37,084 nt of DNA from a virus. This document shows positions 8,801-16,083 of this stretch, piece after piece. Each line of letters starts with the position of its first letter. The first letter of the stretch is position 1. The notes under the pieces were generated by a model. The model saw only the letters and a list, made by a program, of their open reading frames with translations, did not search any database and was not told where the DNA came from. A program made the position numbers and the translations under genes. The stretch covers positions 1 to 37,084 of IMG/VR virus record IMGVR_UViG_3300020213_000065, one strand, 5' to 3'.

Positions 8801-9115
8801 TCATGGGTTGAGACAACCGAGGGGTATATCTCCTACCTTGAGAAATACAAAGAAAAGATCACGGACGAGGCAGCGCAGATAAGGGTTCAAAACAAGATCG
8901 AGGATCTCAAGGTATCAGTAGGCAAGTATAAAGGGCAGGGTGGATTTAAGAAGGCAAAAAAGCCTAAGAAGCTAAAGATCACCAGAGGGAAAGTACCATC
9001 ATTTAAGATCAAGAGAGCCAAAGCTATAAAGGTTAAAAAGCTTAGATTAAAACAGATCAAACTAGATGAGCCAAAGGGCGCTGAGAACGCCAAGAAGATC
9101 ACGCTGAAGTTCTAA
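5798..9115 (+). CDS. Giant internal virion / DNA-ejection protein
   Basis: At 1105 residues this is the largest protein in the window. The central region (YNSMLSSPNTHIINTSSN, residue about 430) resembles a segment recurring in very large internal virion and polyvalent proteins of short-tailed phages. Hydrophobic stretches near residues 130-160 and 670-690 (GTSIALGAATLLAS) could insert in a membrane. The last 70 residues are extremely Lys-rich, with many K-x-K steps, suggesting nucleic-acid contact with packaged DNA. It is coupled by ATGA to the transglycosylase gene. The role in forming a conduit across the host envelope is inferred from size, neighbours and family resemblance, not from a catalytic motif. 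Confidence 0.6.
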   Translation: MNPLRDRYLQAKAQAAGQAINSVAQRVGSLPQQFQALGQLFNQGFQDKTPIKQRIANNRPYIEQQVAAPATRAVNNFIDRVPNIFLGPTAPLARPAMKFVAESGIDQLTGASALRGMEALTSRDRQKELYNQGPLGVAGGVSDVAGLIPFVPARLKVTPGLTKGVAKLTNGKAAKLISKIPERIDPLLKETVGIKLKREVPLAKQLTKSILETPQQVQLGLQLSQQGQQSIRSMPAGGSFGSSEKIISQVPNPTDPYFNVNKLKIGKKGKAQVAKVVEEVKPQIEQLVGTKLSNKEAVNLANNSASLLHKTVTRQETLAWEAKMLKARQLLADQAQNGAVTQEYIDNLLAIKSQGTDIARKLQSLGVGADPQTITAKQAILESVLKLNLNTDEILRAAKGVDFNDLRQATEFYRKFIAPTKEDWLDLVRYNSMLSSPNTHIINTSSNFQGTGIVAPIEKTLLGGVDFLKSTVTGAPRQYKTGEGLAYAKGYYSNLRNASHRFSEVMTGKRMNMNPDLRKIPLTTGGTKRQVENVLSFPLRLLEGMDQFFTTLTEAGVNRSLGYRQSKGIKVLTPGIKAQQEAAQRLFRGELSPEGQGYVLGVLDAGANVIMAFRNHDNPVVRTIAKYTLPFVMTPTNIAKQAAEYTPLGFSTMVGASNKAEQFTKALMGTSIALGAATLLASDRLSWAEPTDAKKRNAYRAAGLQPYSVKIGNKWVSYSKLHPAVAFNLAIVAALRDANDNQRLGDGEVETVLTGLTKFVNFFADQSYVRNIGDFVASTKGDVEGPTRYLSNYAQQNIPFRALMGWVARLTDPYQRQVDHDGAILEKQLQQLATQIPLLSQTVPARADVFGQPIENQNRGLNAFSPARVTTEEPNNKAIYDGMVEKSRETKMVNDVKKQLMGGAELDSSGFPQGSIVSGDGLASPDDQQTPQGNTSFNIGGVETPGVVVGKKFVYMDEESGEVKSTTVSALKQKELSYDKELTDARYGLLSEQLKRANDPKSWVETTEGYISYLEKYKEKITDEAAQIRVQNKIEDLKVSVGKYKGQGGFKKAKKPKKLKITRGKVPSFKIKRAKAIKVKKLRLKQIKLDEPKGAENAKKITLKF

Positions 9116-9130
9116 ACTAGCAATAGCGGT

Positions 9131-9154
9131 CTAAGTGTGGTATATAGCACTTAG
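9131..9154 (+). other. Inverted repeat ahead of a zinc-ribbon gene
   Basis: CTAAGTG and CACTTAG form a perfect 7-base inverted repeat around a 10-base AT-rich centre. The arms end 5 bases before ATG 9160. It could be an operator or an mRNA hairpin. The central GTGTGGTATAT also occurs at 13880-13890 inside another promoter. Confidence 0.4.
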
Positions 9155-9159
9155 CCATA

Positions 9160-9504
9160 ATGATTAAAGCTGCCATGGTAGATGATTCCTTCATAGAGAA
9201 GGTTATTATTGTAGGTAATGTTGAGAGGACTGTCACGACCGGGATGGGTAAGAAGATGTATTCCTGGTCTAAATATGGTGGTGCTAATTTCGGCCTTGTT
9301 CAAGAGAATAAAACAGAGGAGTGGTCATGTCAGGCGTGTGGTGAATCCCAGCTCTCAGAGCTTCCAGCATATATGTTTGAATTCTCCGAAAATGAGTTTA
9401 TGCGTATCTGCTCTATCTGCCAGGCTAAGAAGCTCATTAATCACATCAAAACGCTGGATGAATTATTGTCTCAAGTACGAAAGATAATGGATCCGTGGTA
9501 CTAA
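9160..9504 (+). CDS. Zinc-ribbon hypothetical protein
   Basis: A 114-residue protein with two Cys pairs, CQAC (residues about 57-60) and CSIC (about 85-88), separated by 24 residues. This is a compact zinc-ribbon or treble-clef arrangement. The C-terminal 25 residues form an amphipathic helix. It lies between the ejection proteins and the portal gene. No family is recognised; it may be a small assembly or regulatory factor. ATG 9160 is taken as start, but ATG 9175 is possible. A 7-base inverted repeat directly precedes it. Confidence 0.55.
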   Translation: MIKAAMVDDSFIEKVIIVGNVERTVTTGMGKKMYSWSKYGGANFGLVQENKTEEWSCQACGESQLSELPAYMFEFSENEFMRICSICQAKKLINHIKTLDELLSQVRKIMDPWY

Positions 9505-9507
9505 TCC

Positions 9508-9538
9508 TTGAATACCTCTACCCCTCTCATGTTCTACT
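9508..9538 (+). promoter_or_regulatory. Degenerate copy of the late phage promoter
   Basis: TTGAATACCTCT at 9508 matches the late motif except that TA is swapped to AT. At the expected distance lies TCTACT (9533-9538), a weaker hexamer, with 6 bases to ATG 9545. Spacing to the start is therefore conserved although both elements are imperfect. Confidence 0.5.
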
Positions 9539-9544
9539 AGCCTT

Positions 9545-11641
9545 ATGGCAGTTAGAAAAAGCAAGTTTAAACCCATTAAAGTACATAAAACTGAAGAAGA
9601 AACATTAAAAGAGGTTATCTCCCACTACAACACCTGGAGTGAGGATGGGGAGCACCGCCAAACCAGAAAGAACGGCTATGATGATGTTACCGATGCCTAC
9701 TATGGCAAACTCCCCGCAGACTGGCCTTACCTATCTAAAGTTGTAGACCCAGTGCTTCGAACCACGATTATTGAGAAAAACGCCAGATTAATGAACGCCA
9801 AGCTCAGAGGCAGGCTCGTACCCCGTGAGGGTAGTGATGTGCTCTCTGCGAGGCTAAATAACGCCCTTTTAGACTTCCAGTGGGATAACGCTAACTATGG
9901 CGGGTCGATGCTTGAGAAGTGGTCGATCGTAGAGCAGGACACAAGACTTTATGCTTCAAAGTTTGCAGAGGTTATCTGGAGATATGAGGTTGATGGTGAT
10001 GGCAACTGTATCTTTGAAGGCAATGAGTTTTTACCATTGGACATTAGAGATTGCGGGATGGACCCTAACGCCTCACAGATTAGAGATGCTAAGTGGTTTC
10101 AGCAAAGAGAGTGGTTAACCATTGATGACATGGATAAGGTTAGCCAGGCTGATTCAAGCCCTCTTTTCCCAGGACTGGGCGCGCTAAAGGCTAGGATGAA
10201 GGAAGGCCAATCGGATAGAAGAGATACCAAGTGGAGCAACAGGATCTTAAGCAACAAAGGATTAGAAGACCGTATGGGGGATGATAAAGCCTTCCCTGTA
10301 TTAGAGGTTGTGACCGAGAAAAGACCTGATAGATATATCACCTTCTCACCTGTCTACAAGACCATCCTAAGAGATATCCCTAACCCACATAAACACAGAA
10401 AGATCAATGTTATCCAGCTTAGATATTACGCTATTCAGGGTGATCCGCTAGGCGAATCAGATGCAGAATCAGTACTTCCTTTATGGAGAGCTATTCAGGC
10501 CTGTCTTAACGGCTATATGGACGGAATGAACAAGAGGCTTAGCCCTCCCAAGATCGTGCTGGACGGCAGGGCAAGGATTGAGACCATAATAGATGCGCCT
10601 GATGCGATGTGGATTGTTGACCAGACTGATGCGATCACCGAGTATCAGCAGGGAAGAGAATCAGATGCTACGTTCCAGCAGACGTTTGGAGCCTTAAAAG
10701 CAGCCTTTAATACAGCTATGGGTGATTTATCTCAGGGGGTTGGTGGTGTTGATCCGTTTAACCCTGATAAAACAGCAACCGAGATTAGACAATCAGCCAA
10801 ACAGCAAAACTCCAGAGACCAGAAGAACCAAACATCAATCTCTGCGGCGATCCAAGACATGATGAGTATGTGGCTATCTAACAACGAACAGTTTCTTTTT
10901 GCTGATCCTGATAAAAAGGAGTATATCCTTGAAATAGTAGGCACTGAGCTTTTTAACTACTTCCAAAGAGCAGGGCTTGATGGAATGGAGGTGACAGAGG
11001 ACTCAATGAACATGATAGGCGAGATAGTTCAAGCTGAAGGGGGCAATATGTCTGATGATGACATCATGTCCCTTTATGAGGCTGGAAAAGTGCCTAAATA
11101 CCCTGTATTTGATAACCCTGATGAGCAGGACCCAGAAAAGCTTACATACAGGCCTAAGATGAGGATGAATGATATGGGAGATGGAGCAAGCCTGTCTCTT
11201 ACACCAAGTGATCTTAATGGAACCTTTAACTACATCCCTGATGTTAAATCTATGGCCTCAGGTGCGGATATAGAGTTACAGAACGCCAGACAGCAAGCAT
11301 TAGATACTTTATTAACTAACCCGACAGTGCTACAATTGCTCCAACTTGAGGGGGTACAGCCTCAGATCAAAGAAATTTTAATCAGTGTCTTTGAAGATAC
11401 AGGATTAAAAGATGCAGAACGATTCTTCACACAGAACCAAGCTATCCCAGGCGCTCCAGCGGGAGGAGGACCTCAACAGGATCTTCAAACAGGTGGAATT
11501 CCAGCGGAGCTTGCAGCCACTCTTGGAGCTGGAGCAAACCCCACAGCCACTGGACCGAGCCAACTTCCCCAGCCTGGACAAGTTCCTGGAGGCGCAGGAC
11601 CAGCAGCTGGCCAAGTACAAGGTGTACCAGGCCTTGCTTAA
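9545..11641 (+). CDS. Portal protein (short-tailed-phage type)
   Basis: A 698-residue protein located after the ejection genes and before scaffold and capsid. Portals of P22-like phages are of this size. Residues about 30-100 include an early helix-rich segment (DWPYLSKVVDPVLRTTI) and a region with many Arg/Asn residues; the middle resembles the wing and stem of a portal, and the last 60 residues are Pro/Gly/Gln-rich and unstructured. It would form the dodecameric channel through which DNA is packaged and to which the adaptor binds. The call depends on size, gene order and overall character. The 3' end overlaps a second frame that also looks coding. Confidence 0.75.
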   Translation: MAVRKSKFKPIKVHKTEEETLKEVISHYNTWSEDGEHRQTRKNGYDDVTDAYYGKLPADWPYLSKVVDPVLRTTIIEKNARLMNAKLRGRLVPREGSDVLSARLNNALLDFQWDNANYGGSMLEKWSIVEQDTRLYASKFAEVIWRYEVDGDGNCIFEGNEFLPLDIRDCGMDPNASQIRDAKWFQQREWLTIDDMDKVSQADSSPLFPGLGALKARMKEGQSDRRDTKWSNRILSNKGLEDRMGDDKAFPVLEVVTEKRPDRYITFSPVYKTILRDIPNPHKHRKINVIQLRYYAIQGDPLGESDAESVLPLWRAIQACLNGYMDGMNKRLSPPKIVLDGRARIETIIDAPDAMWIVDQTDAITEYQQGRESDATFQQTFGALKAAFNTAMGDLSQGVGGVDPFNPDKTATEIRQSAKQQNSRDQKNQTSISAAIQDMMSMWLSNNEQFLFADPDKKEYILEIVGTELFNYFQRAGLDGMEVTEDSMNMIGEIVQAEGGNMSDDDIMSLYEAGKVPKYPVFDNPDEQDPEKLTYRPKMRMNDMGDGASLSLTPSDLNGTFNYIPDVKSMASGADIELQNARQQALDTLLTNPTVLQLLQLEGVQPQIKEILISVFEDTGLKDAERFFTQNQAIPGAPAGGGPQQDLQTGGIPAELAATLGAGANPTATGPSQLPQPGQVPGGAGPAAGQVQGVPGLA

Positions 11642-11726
11642 ACTCTTTACCGAATCCGAGAGCAGAGCTCAGGTACTCAGAAAACAGCTTGAGTCACCAG
11701 AGAAGGATTTTTCAGTAGGAAACTAG
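11412..11726 (+). CDS. Overlapping small helical protein after the portal gene
   Basis: A frame +1 relative to the portal gene runs from ATG 11412 to TAG 11724-11726. The last 28 residues lie beyond the portal stop and look coding (charged helix, LFTESESRAQVLRKQLESPE). The stretch before them, encoded inside the portal's low-complexity tail, is also helix-like (LDKFLEAQDQQLAKYK). The true start may be later, for example a GTG near 11619. It abuts the next gene, whose ATG follows its stop directly. Alternatives are a separate overlapping gene or an extended portal made by frameshifting. Confidence 0.45.
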   Translation: MQNDSSHRTKLSQALQREEDLNRIFKQVEFQRSLQPLLELEQTPQPLDRANFPSLDKFLEAQDQQLAKYKVYQALLKLFTESESRAQVLRKQLESPEKDFSVGN

Positions 11727-11942
11727 ATGGACAACAAACTACCCCCAATACCAGAGGACTCATACGATGGCGAGAAGTTTGAGGCCCCTATACCCAAAGT
11801 TGGCTCCCTCCCTATAGGATGCGATCATAGAAACAAAGTTACCATTGTAGGGACAGAAGTCAGGTGTCAGTGTGGCACAGGATGGCCTAGTTCTAACACC
11901 GCTGAAGCCCTAGATCTATATAACAAACTCACCTCCTCTTGA
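11727..11942 (+). CDS. Small zinc-binding hypothetical protein
   Basis: A 71-residue protein starting directly after the preceding stop codon. It has CDH near residue 32 and CQCGTGW near residue 47, a C-x-H plus C-x-C set consistent with a small zinc site. The N-terminal third is Pro- and acid-rich. No family is recognised. Its stop codon (TGA, 11940-11942) lies inside the TTGATA of the late promoter that drives the scaffold and capsid genes. Confidence 0.5.
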   Translation: MDNKLPPIPEDSYDGEKFEAPIPKVGSLPIGCDHRNKVTIVGTEVRCQCGTGWPSSNTAEALDLYNKLTSS

Positions 11943-11969
11943 TAACCTCCGTCCGATGTGCATTACCCT
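11939..11969 (+). promoter_or_regulatory. Late phage promoter for the scaffold/capsid transcript
   Basis: TTGATAACCTCC at 11939 and TACCCT at 11964-11969 keep the 19-base gap. Six bases further lies ATA, not ATG, and the next gene begins about 75-126 bases downstream. This copy therefore makes an mRNA with a real leader, unlike most other copies. Confidence 0.75.
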
Positions 11970-11980
11970 CTAGCTATACT

Positions 11981-12050
11981 GTTGAGGCGTTGTAGCCTCT
12001 TAACTTAACAGAAGGCAGTAAATAAACCACGAAAGGTGGTGCAATCTTAA
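11981..12050 (+). promoter_or_regulatory. Structured 5' leader of the scaffold gene
   Basis: Two hairpins are visible. The first pairs GAGGC (11984-11988) with GCCTC (11995-11999), extended by GTT and AAC across a bulge. The second pairs ACCAC (12026-12030) with GTGGT (12036-12040) around a 5-base loop, so that the Shine-Dalgarno sequence AAAGGTGGTG (12032-12041) lies in its loop and 3' arm. Translation of the scaffold could therefore depend on opening this hairpin. Confidence 0.5.
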
Positions 12051-12101
12051 ATAGATAATCAAACAAGGCAGGATAGTACCGAAGGGGAACCGGTCGTAGA
12101 A

Positions 12102-12806
12102 TTGCCAGCTACAGAACAACCAACAGAGCAGGTCGAGTCTCTTCCCGAGGGCGCGAAGGAAGAAACTAGGGAGCAGTTTGAAAAGTTGAAAGAACACAAC
12201 AAGCAACTCTCCGAGAAGCTCAAGAAATTTGAGCAACAACCACAGTTCAACTCTGTGTTAGATGAAATGCCAGTTCAGTCACAAACATTTAGTGATCTGA
12301 CAGCTTCGCAGGCTGAAGATCCGCTTAAAGGTTTAGTGGATGAAAATGGATATATCGACCAAGACCTTTTAGCCCGAACAGTCAAGGAGGCCAAAGAGGC
12401 AAAGGATAGAGCGATGTTAGCTGAACAGCGTATCGAGAAATTTGAGGAAACTCAGCTCGTGCGAGATGTTCATGCTAAACATCCAGCCCTAGATCCTTAT
12501 AACCCTAGCTTTAATCGTGAGTTTTACGACTCTGTTAAACAAGAAATTGGAACACAGCTTAAAAGAGGGTATCAGGATTTTGCAGCAGCAGCCGATAAGG
12601 TCAGAGCAGAGCTGGAAGCTAAATCCCAAGCCACTAATCCCCAAGAGGAAGAGGCAAAAAAGGTCATCTCCCAAAGAGAACAAGCCAGTACGTTAAGTAC
12701 TAGCAGGGGCCCCGTAAATTCAGGTGAGTATGAAGACCTGGACGAAGGAATCCGGAAAGGCGACAACCTTTCAATAGGCCAGAAGCTGCAAGCTTCAGGT
12801 TACTAA
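12102..12806 (+). CDS. Capsid scaffold protein
   Basis: A 234-residue protein (from TTG 12102), highly charged and rich in Glu, Gln and Lys, with a predicted coiled coil at residues about 20-45 and long helices through residue 190. It ends in a Ser/Gly-rich segment and a short helix (NLSIGQKLQASGY) like the capsid-binding tails of other scaffolds. It sits between portal and major capsid protein, the standard scaffold position. It would guide procapsid assembly and then leave. The frame is open further upstream to 12051; there, ATA lies 9 bases after a Shine-Dalgarno site and begins a compositionally similar stretch (DNQTRQDSTEGEP), so the real start may be this AUA codon. Confidence 0.7.
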   Translation: MPATEQPTEQVESLPEGAKEETREQFEKLKEHNKQLSEKLKKFEQQPQFNSVLDEMPVQSQTFSDLTASQAEDPLKGLVDENGYIDQDLLARTVKEAKEAKDRAMLAEQRIEKFEETQLVRDVHAKHPALDPYNPSFNREFYDSVKQEIGTQLKRGYQDFAAAADKVRAELEAKSQATNPQEEEAKKVISQREQASTLSTSRGPVNSGEYEDLDEGIRKGDNLSIGQKLQASGY

Positions 12807-12823
12807 TTTCTAAGCAGAAAGAA

Positions 12824-12856
12824 GAGGTGATTTAAACGTTATCCGAGAGGATAACG
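12824..12856 (+). promoter_or_regulatory. Shine-Dalgarno plus perfect hairpin before the capsid gene
   Basis: GAGGTGA (12824-12830) is a strong ribosome-binding site but lies 35 bases before ATG 12866. Between them CGTTATCC (12837-12844), a GAGA tetraloop and GGATAACG (12849-12856) form a perfect 8-pair hairpin. Folding shortens the effective distance to about 15 bases. Confidence 0.55.
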
Positions 12857-12865
12857 GTATATAAT

Positions 12866-13789
12866 ATGGCATTTGGTTCACAAACATACAACGCAACAGA
12901 TAGAAAAGAATCATTACTGAGCATTCTAAAGAATGTTTCTCCTAATGAAGATAACTATTTCGTTTCAAACTTAGGAAAAGCAGCAGCTGCATCTAACACA
13001 CTCCACGAGTGGGTTACTTACAACACTGCAAGACCTACTTCCGTTACAGCCGCTATTGAAGGCTTCCAAGCATCTTATGGTGATTTGGATACTCCTACAA
13101 GAACTCAAAACGCAACAGCAATTGTTGACGAAGAGGTCAGAGTTTCTGGAACTATGAAATCAGTTGCAACCGCAACAGGTGAAAACCCATACGCTTTTCA
13201 AAAAGGCGAAGCTCTCAAGAGATTGAAAGCTAAAATGGAGTTCGTTACTATAAACGGTGCATTTGCTTCAGGTTCATCTGGAGTTGGTAGAGGAATGTCT
13301 GGTATTGGTGCGATGATATCCACTAATGTAACAGCAAGATCTTCTGGTACTTCATTTACTGAAACTGAGTTAAACGACATAATGCAAGACGTCTGGACTT
13401 CAGTTGGTTCAGAATACATTGCAGACTTAATCGTTGCTCCTATGGTTATTAAACGAAGAATCTCAGGATTTACTTCCAACCTTACTCGAAATATCGACGC
13501 TAAGGAAAAGAGGTTAACTAACGAGGTTAGAGTTTATGACACACAGGTAGGTCAAACCGTAATGGTTTTGGCTCACAAAGACGTAAACGCAGCAGCAGGA
13601 ACATTAACTGTCTACGCTTTAAGAGAAGATACATGGAAACATTCCTTCTTAACAGGCAGAGAACCTCAATGGGAGGAGCTCGCTAAAGACGGAGATAGAG
13701 ATAATGGAATGTATGTAACAGAGTTCACAGTTGTTGGATACGCACAACGTGCATCCGCAAGAAGAACTGGTTACGGTACAGGTCTTTAA
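12866..13789 (+). CDS. Major capsid protein, SU10/DUF5309 type
   Basis: A 307-residue HK97-fold shell protein of the kind first noted in phage SU10. Family traits visible are the early HEWVTYNTARP segment (residues 47-57), the central VSGTMKSV with ENPYAFQKGEALKRLK, the Gly-rich loop near GVGRGMSGIG, KRRISGFTSN, and the C-terminal EELAKDGDRDNGMYVTEFT. It would build the icosahedral shell together with the scaffold encoded just upstream. Expression should be the strongest in the window: it lies on the late transcript, has its own consensus Shine-Dalgarno site with a stabilising hairpin, and is followed by an intrinsic terminator. Confidence 0.82.
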   Translation: MAFGSQTYNATDRKESLLSILKNVSPNEDNYFVSNLGKAAAASNTLHEWVTYNTARPTSVTAAIEGFQASYGDLDTPTRTQNATAIVDEEVRVSGTMKSVATATGENPYAFQKGEALKRLKAKMEFVTINGAFASGSSGVGRGMSGIGAMISTNVTARSSGTSFTETELNDIMQDVWTSVGSEYIADLIVAPMVIKRRISGFTSNLTRNIDAKEKRLTNEVRVYDTQVGQTVMVLAHKDVNAAAGTLTVYALREDTWKHSFLTGREPQWEELAKDGDRDNGMYVTEFTVVGYAQRASARRTGYGTGL

Positions 13790-13830
13790 GTTTCTTTACT
13801 TGCTCTAGTCATGCTCTAGGGCAGCCATCA

Positions 13831-13853
13831 GGCCTCCGCAAGGGGGCCTTTTT
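13831..13853 (+). terminator. Intrinsic terminator after the capsid gene
   Basis: GGCCTCC, a GCAA tetraloop and GGGGGCC form a 7-pair stem (one G-T pair), followed at once by five T. This is the clearest rho-independent terminator in the window. It is preceded by a direct repeat TGCTCTAG (13801-13808, 13812-13819) of unknown purpose. Confidence 0.85.
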
Positions 13854-13862
13854 GGTGGTCAT

Positions 13863-13893
13863 TTGATAACCTCCCCAAGGTGTGGTATATGCT
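13863..13893 (+). promoter_or_regulatory. Late phage promoter, copy ahead of the glycan cassette
   Basis: TTGATAACCTCC at 13863 and TATGCT at 13888-13893 keep the 19-base gap. The start codon ATG 13904 lies 10 bases after the hexamer, so the leader would be about 4 bases. It follows the terminator by 10 bases and should start an independent transcript of the sugar cassette. Confidence 0.7.
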
Positions 13894-13903
13894 CCGAGTC
13901 AGC

Positions 13904-14302
13904 ATGTATGATCCACTAGCCTTTTTTGAAGGCCCAAGCGAGGAAGAGCTTTTAACGATTGTTTTCTTAGACAAACTAGCTACCAGACTAGGCAACCCCC
14001 CCGACCTTACATCACAAGCAGGACTAAAACTTATGGATGGAGTTATAGGGGTCTGGATGAAACACTTTCCTCAGGAAGCCAAAGACTGGGCACATGATGT
14101 AAAGATAGATCTGGAAAACGAGAAGTCGCTAAGGGATCTTAATAAAGACTCATTGGGACTATTTAACCCAGCTTCTTATCCCCCAATGCTTTTCAAGCTC
14201 ATCAAAGCTATGTTCCCTGGTATGAAGGTTCAGCAAAAACAGGTCTACACCAAGCTAATCCAACTATACCCAGATTTATTTAAAACCAGTAACTACATAT
14301 GA
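13904..14302 (+). CDS. Hypothetical helical protein at the head of the glycan cassette
   Basis: A 132-residue, mostly alpha-helical soluble protein with no recognised domain. It resembles small head-completion or assembly factors in size, and it is the first gene of the transcript that carries the glycosyltransferases, with an ATGA overlap to the next gene. I prefer ATG 13904 over the in-frame GTG at 13880, because the GTG lies upstream of the predicted transcription start. A structural role and a regulatory role for the cassette are both possible. Confidence 0.5.
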   Translation: MYDPLAFFEGPSEEELLTIVFLDKLATRLGNPPDLTSQAGLKLMDGVIGVWMKHFPQEAKDWAHDVKIDLENEKSLRDLNKDSLGLFNPASYPPMLFKLIKAMFPGMKVQQKQVYTKLIQLYPDLFKTSNYI

Positions 14303-16083
14303 AGATTAATTGCTGCCTGATAGTTAAAGATGACACCGAGTACCCAAAGCTTGTTGATGCTGTTAGCTCTGTCCATCCCTTTGTAGAGGGCGTATATATC
14401 ACCACCACAGGTAAAGAAACCTCAAAGATCAAGACCATAGAGGGTGTTCACCATTCACATTTTGACTGGTGTGATGATTTTGCAGCGGCTCGTAACTTCA
14501 ACTTCTCCCAAGCTCCCAAAGATACAGAGTGTCTCTTCTGGATGGACGCAGATGACATCCTGGTAGGCGGTGAACAACTGCAAAAGTTGGCACAGCTTAG
14601 TAAGAAATATAGCAAGGATGTGGTTTTTCTCCCATATTGGTACGCCTGTACATTTGATGGAGAGCCGTCACTTAAAAACCTCATCGATATTGATGTTACC
14701 CAGATGAGAGAGAGGTTACTTAGGCCAGGGGTAACAACCTGGAAAGGGAGGCTCCACGAGACTCCTGTGCCTACAGAAGGAGTTAAAAACGTCTATACCT
14801 CTGTTAAATACACCGACAACCCTACTAAAGAAGGGGAATTTTCCATTGCCCTACTGCATACCGCCCAGGAGGTTGATCTACCAGAAAAGATGGAGAGAAA
14901 CAAAAGGATTTTAGAGCTTCAACTGGAAGAAGAAAGAGCCAAGGGCGAAGCAGACCCCAGAACGCTTATTTATCTTATAAAGATCTACGCAGAGTGCGGG
15001 ACCGAGGAGGAGTGGCAAAAGGTTTTGGTGATGGGGGAAGAGTATCTAACTAAATCAGGCTGGAATGAAGAGAGGGGATCAGCTTGGGAGAATATGGGGA
15101 TAGCCTATGGATCACTAGGAGATAGCAAAAAGGCAGCAGATTGCTTTATGAACGCTATCAGGGAATGGCCGCACCAGATTATCTATTATCTAAGACTTGC
15201 ATCAGCTTTCTACAACCTCAAGGACTATGAAGCAGTCAAACACTGGTTAGGGATCGCATCAGGTATGGATATAGATAAAAGGCTAACCTCTGGAACAACC
15301 AACTTTAAGGGTATCAAGGTGATGTTTGCCAAGCTACTACTTAATATGAACTATCACGCTGAGAAGGACACTAAAAAAGCCCTTGAAGCAGCACAATTAC
15401 TATATAAGGAAGATCCTTCTGAGGAGAACAAAGAACAGCTAATCTTTTTACAGGACATAAATGCTCTAAACGAAGCTTGTGCCAATGTTGACCACCTAAC
15501 CGAGTATCTTGATTCTATCGGAAAGGATGATGTAATTACCCAGATTCTTGACGTATTACCCGAGGCCATTACCTCCCAACCCTTCGCCCATCGCATCCGT
15601 CAGAAGGTGGCAAAACCCCGTTCGTGGGCATCGAACGAGATCTGCTACTTTGCTAACTTCGGTGGGAAGTTCTTTGAACCTTGGGCTGCGAATAGCCTGG
15701 AGACAGGCATTGGTGGCTCCGAGACTGCCGTAATAGAGCTGTCTAAGGAATGGGCAAAGATGGGATACAAGGTGACGGTTTACGGAGACCCTGGTGAAAG
15801 CTGTGGGGATCACGAGGGCGTCACCTATCTCCCCTGGTATGAATTTAACCCTAAGGACTTTTTTAACATCTTTATCCAGTGGAGGAGCTGGCATATGGCA
15901 GGAAAGATAAAAGCTAAAAAGTTTTTAGTAGACCTTCACGATATCTACTCAGTAGTTGATCTAAAACCAGAACAGCTAAGAGCAATAGACAAGATCATGG
16001 TAAAATCCAAATACCAGAGAAACCTTGCACCAACAATATCAGATGAGAAGTTTCAAGTAATTAGTAACGGGATACGAATATGA
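14299..16083 (+). CDS. Glycosyltransferase GT2 with TPR repeats and the first half of a GT-B domain
   Basis: The 594-residue protein has three parts. Residues 1-170 are a GT2 (GT-A fold) domain with INCCLIVKDD at the start and the metal-binding DADD at about residue 80. Residues about 190-400 are TPR-like helical repeats (AWENMGIAYGSLGDSKKAAD). Residues about 435-594 look like the N-terminal Rossmann half of a GT4-type GT-B enzyme, with GIGGSETAVIELSKEWAKMG and KIMVKSKYQRN, ending at VISNGIRI, where such a protein would normally run on into its second half. That second half is encoded by the next gene. It would transfer sugars to phage or host targets; the acceptor is unknown. Confidence 0.75.
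   Translation: MKINCCLIVKDDTEYPKLVDAVSSVHPFVEGVYITTTGKETSKIKTIEGVHHSHFDWCDDFAAARNFNFSQAPKDTECLFWMDADDILVGGEQLQKLAQLSKKYSKDVVFLPYWYACTFDGEPSLKNLIDIDVTQMRERLLRPGVTTWKGRLHETPVPTEGVKNVYTSVKYTDNPTKEGEFSIALLHTAQEVDLPEKMERNKRILELQLEEERAKGEADPRTLIYLIKIYAECGTEEEWQKVLVMGEEYLTKSGWNEERGSAWENMGIAYGSLGDSKKAADCFMNAIREWPHQIIYYLRLASAFYNLKDYEAVKHWLGIASGMDIDKRLTSGTTNFKGIKVMFAKLLLNMNYHAEKDTKKALEAAQLLYKEDPSEENKEQLIFLQDINALNEACANVDHLTEYLDSIGKDDVITQILDVLPEAITSQPFAHRIRQKVAKPRSWASNEICYFANFGGKFFEPWAANSLETGIGGSETAVIELSKEWAKMGYKVTVYGDPGESCGDHEGVTYLPWYEFNPKDFFNIFIQWRSWHMAGKIKAKKFLVDLHDIYSVVDLKPEQLRAIDKIMVKSKYQRNLAPTISDEKFQVISNGIRI

Noticed and set aside
12489-12766. Minus-strand frames in the scaffold gene
   Set aside because: Composition is the mirror of a charged coiled coil; no promoter or start signal.
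13880-13903. GTG start for the first gene of the glycan cassette
   Set aside because: It lies upstream of the predicted transcription start set by the late promoter; ATG 13904 fits better.
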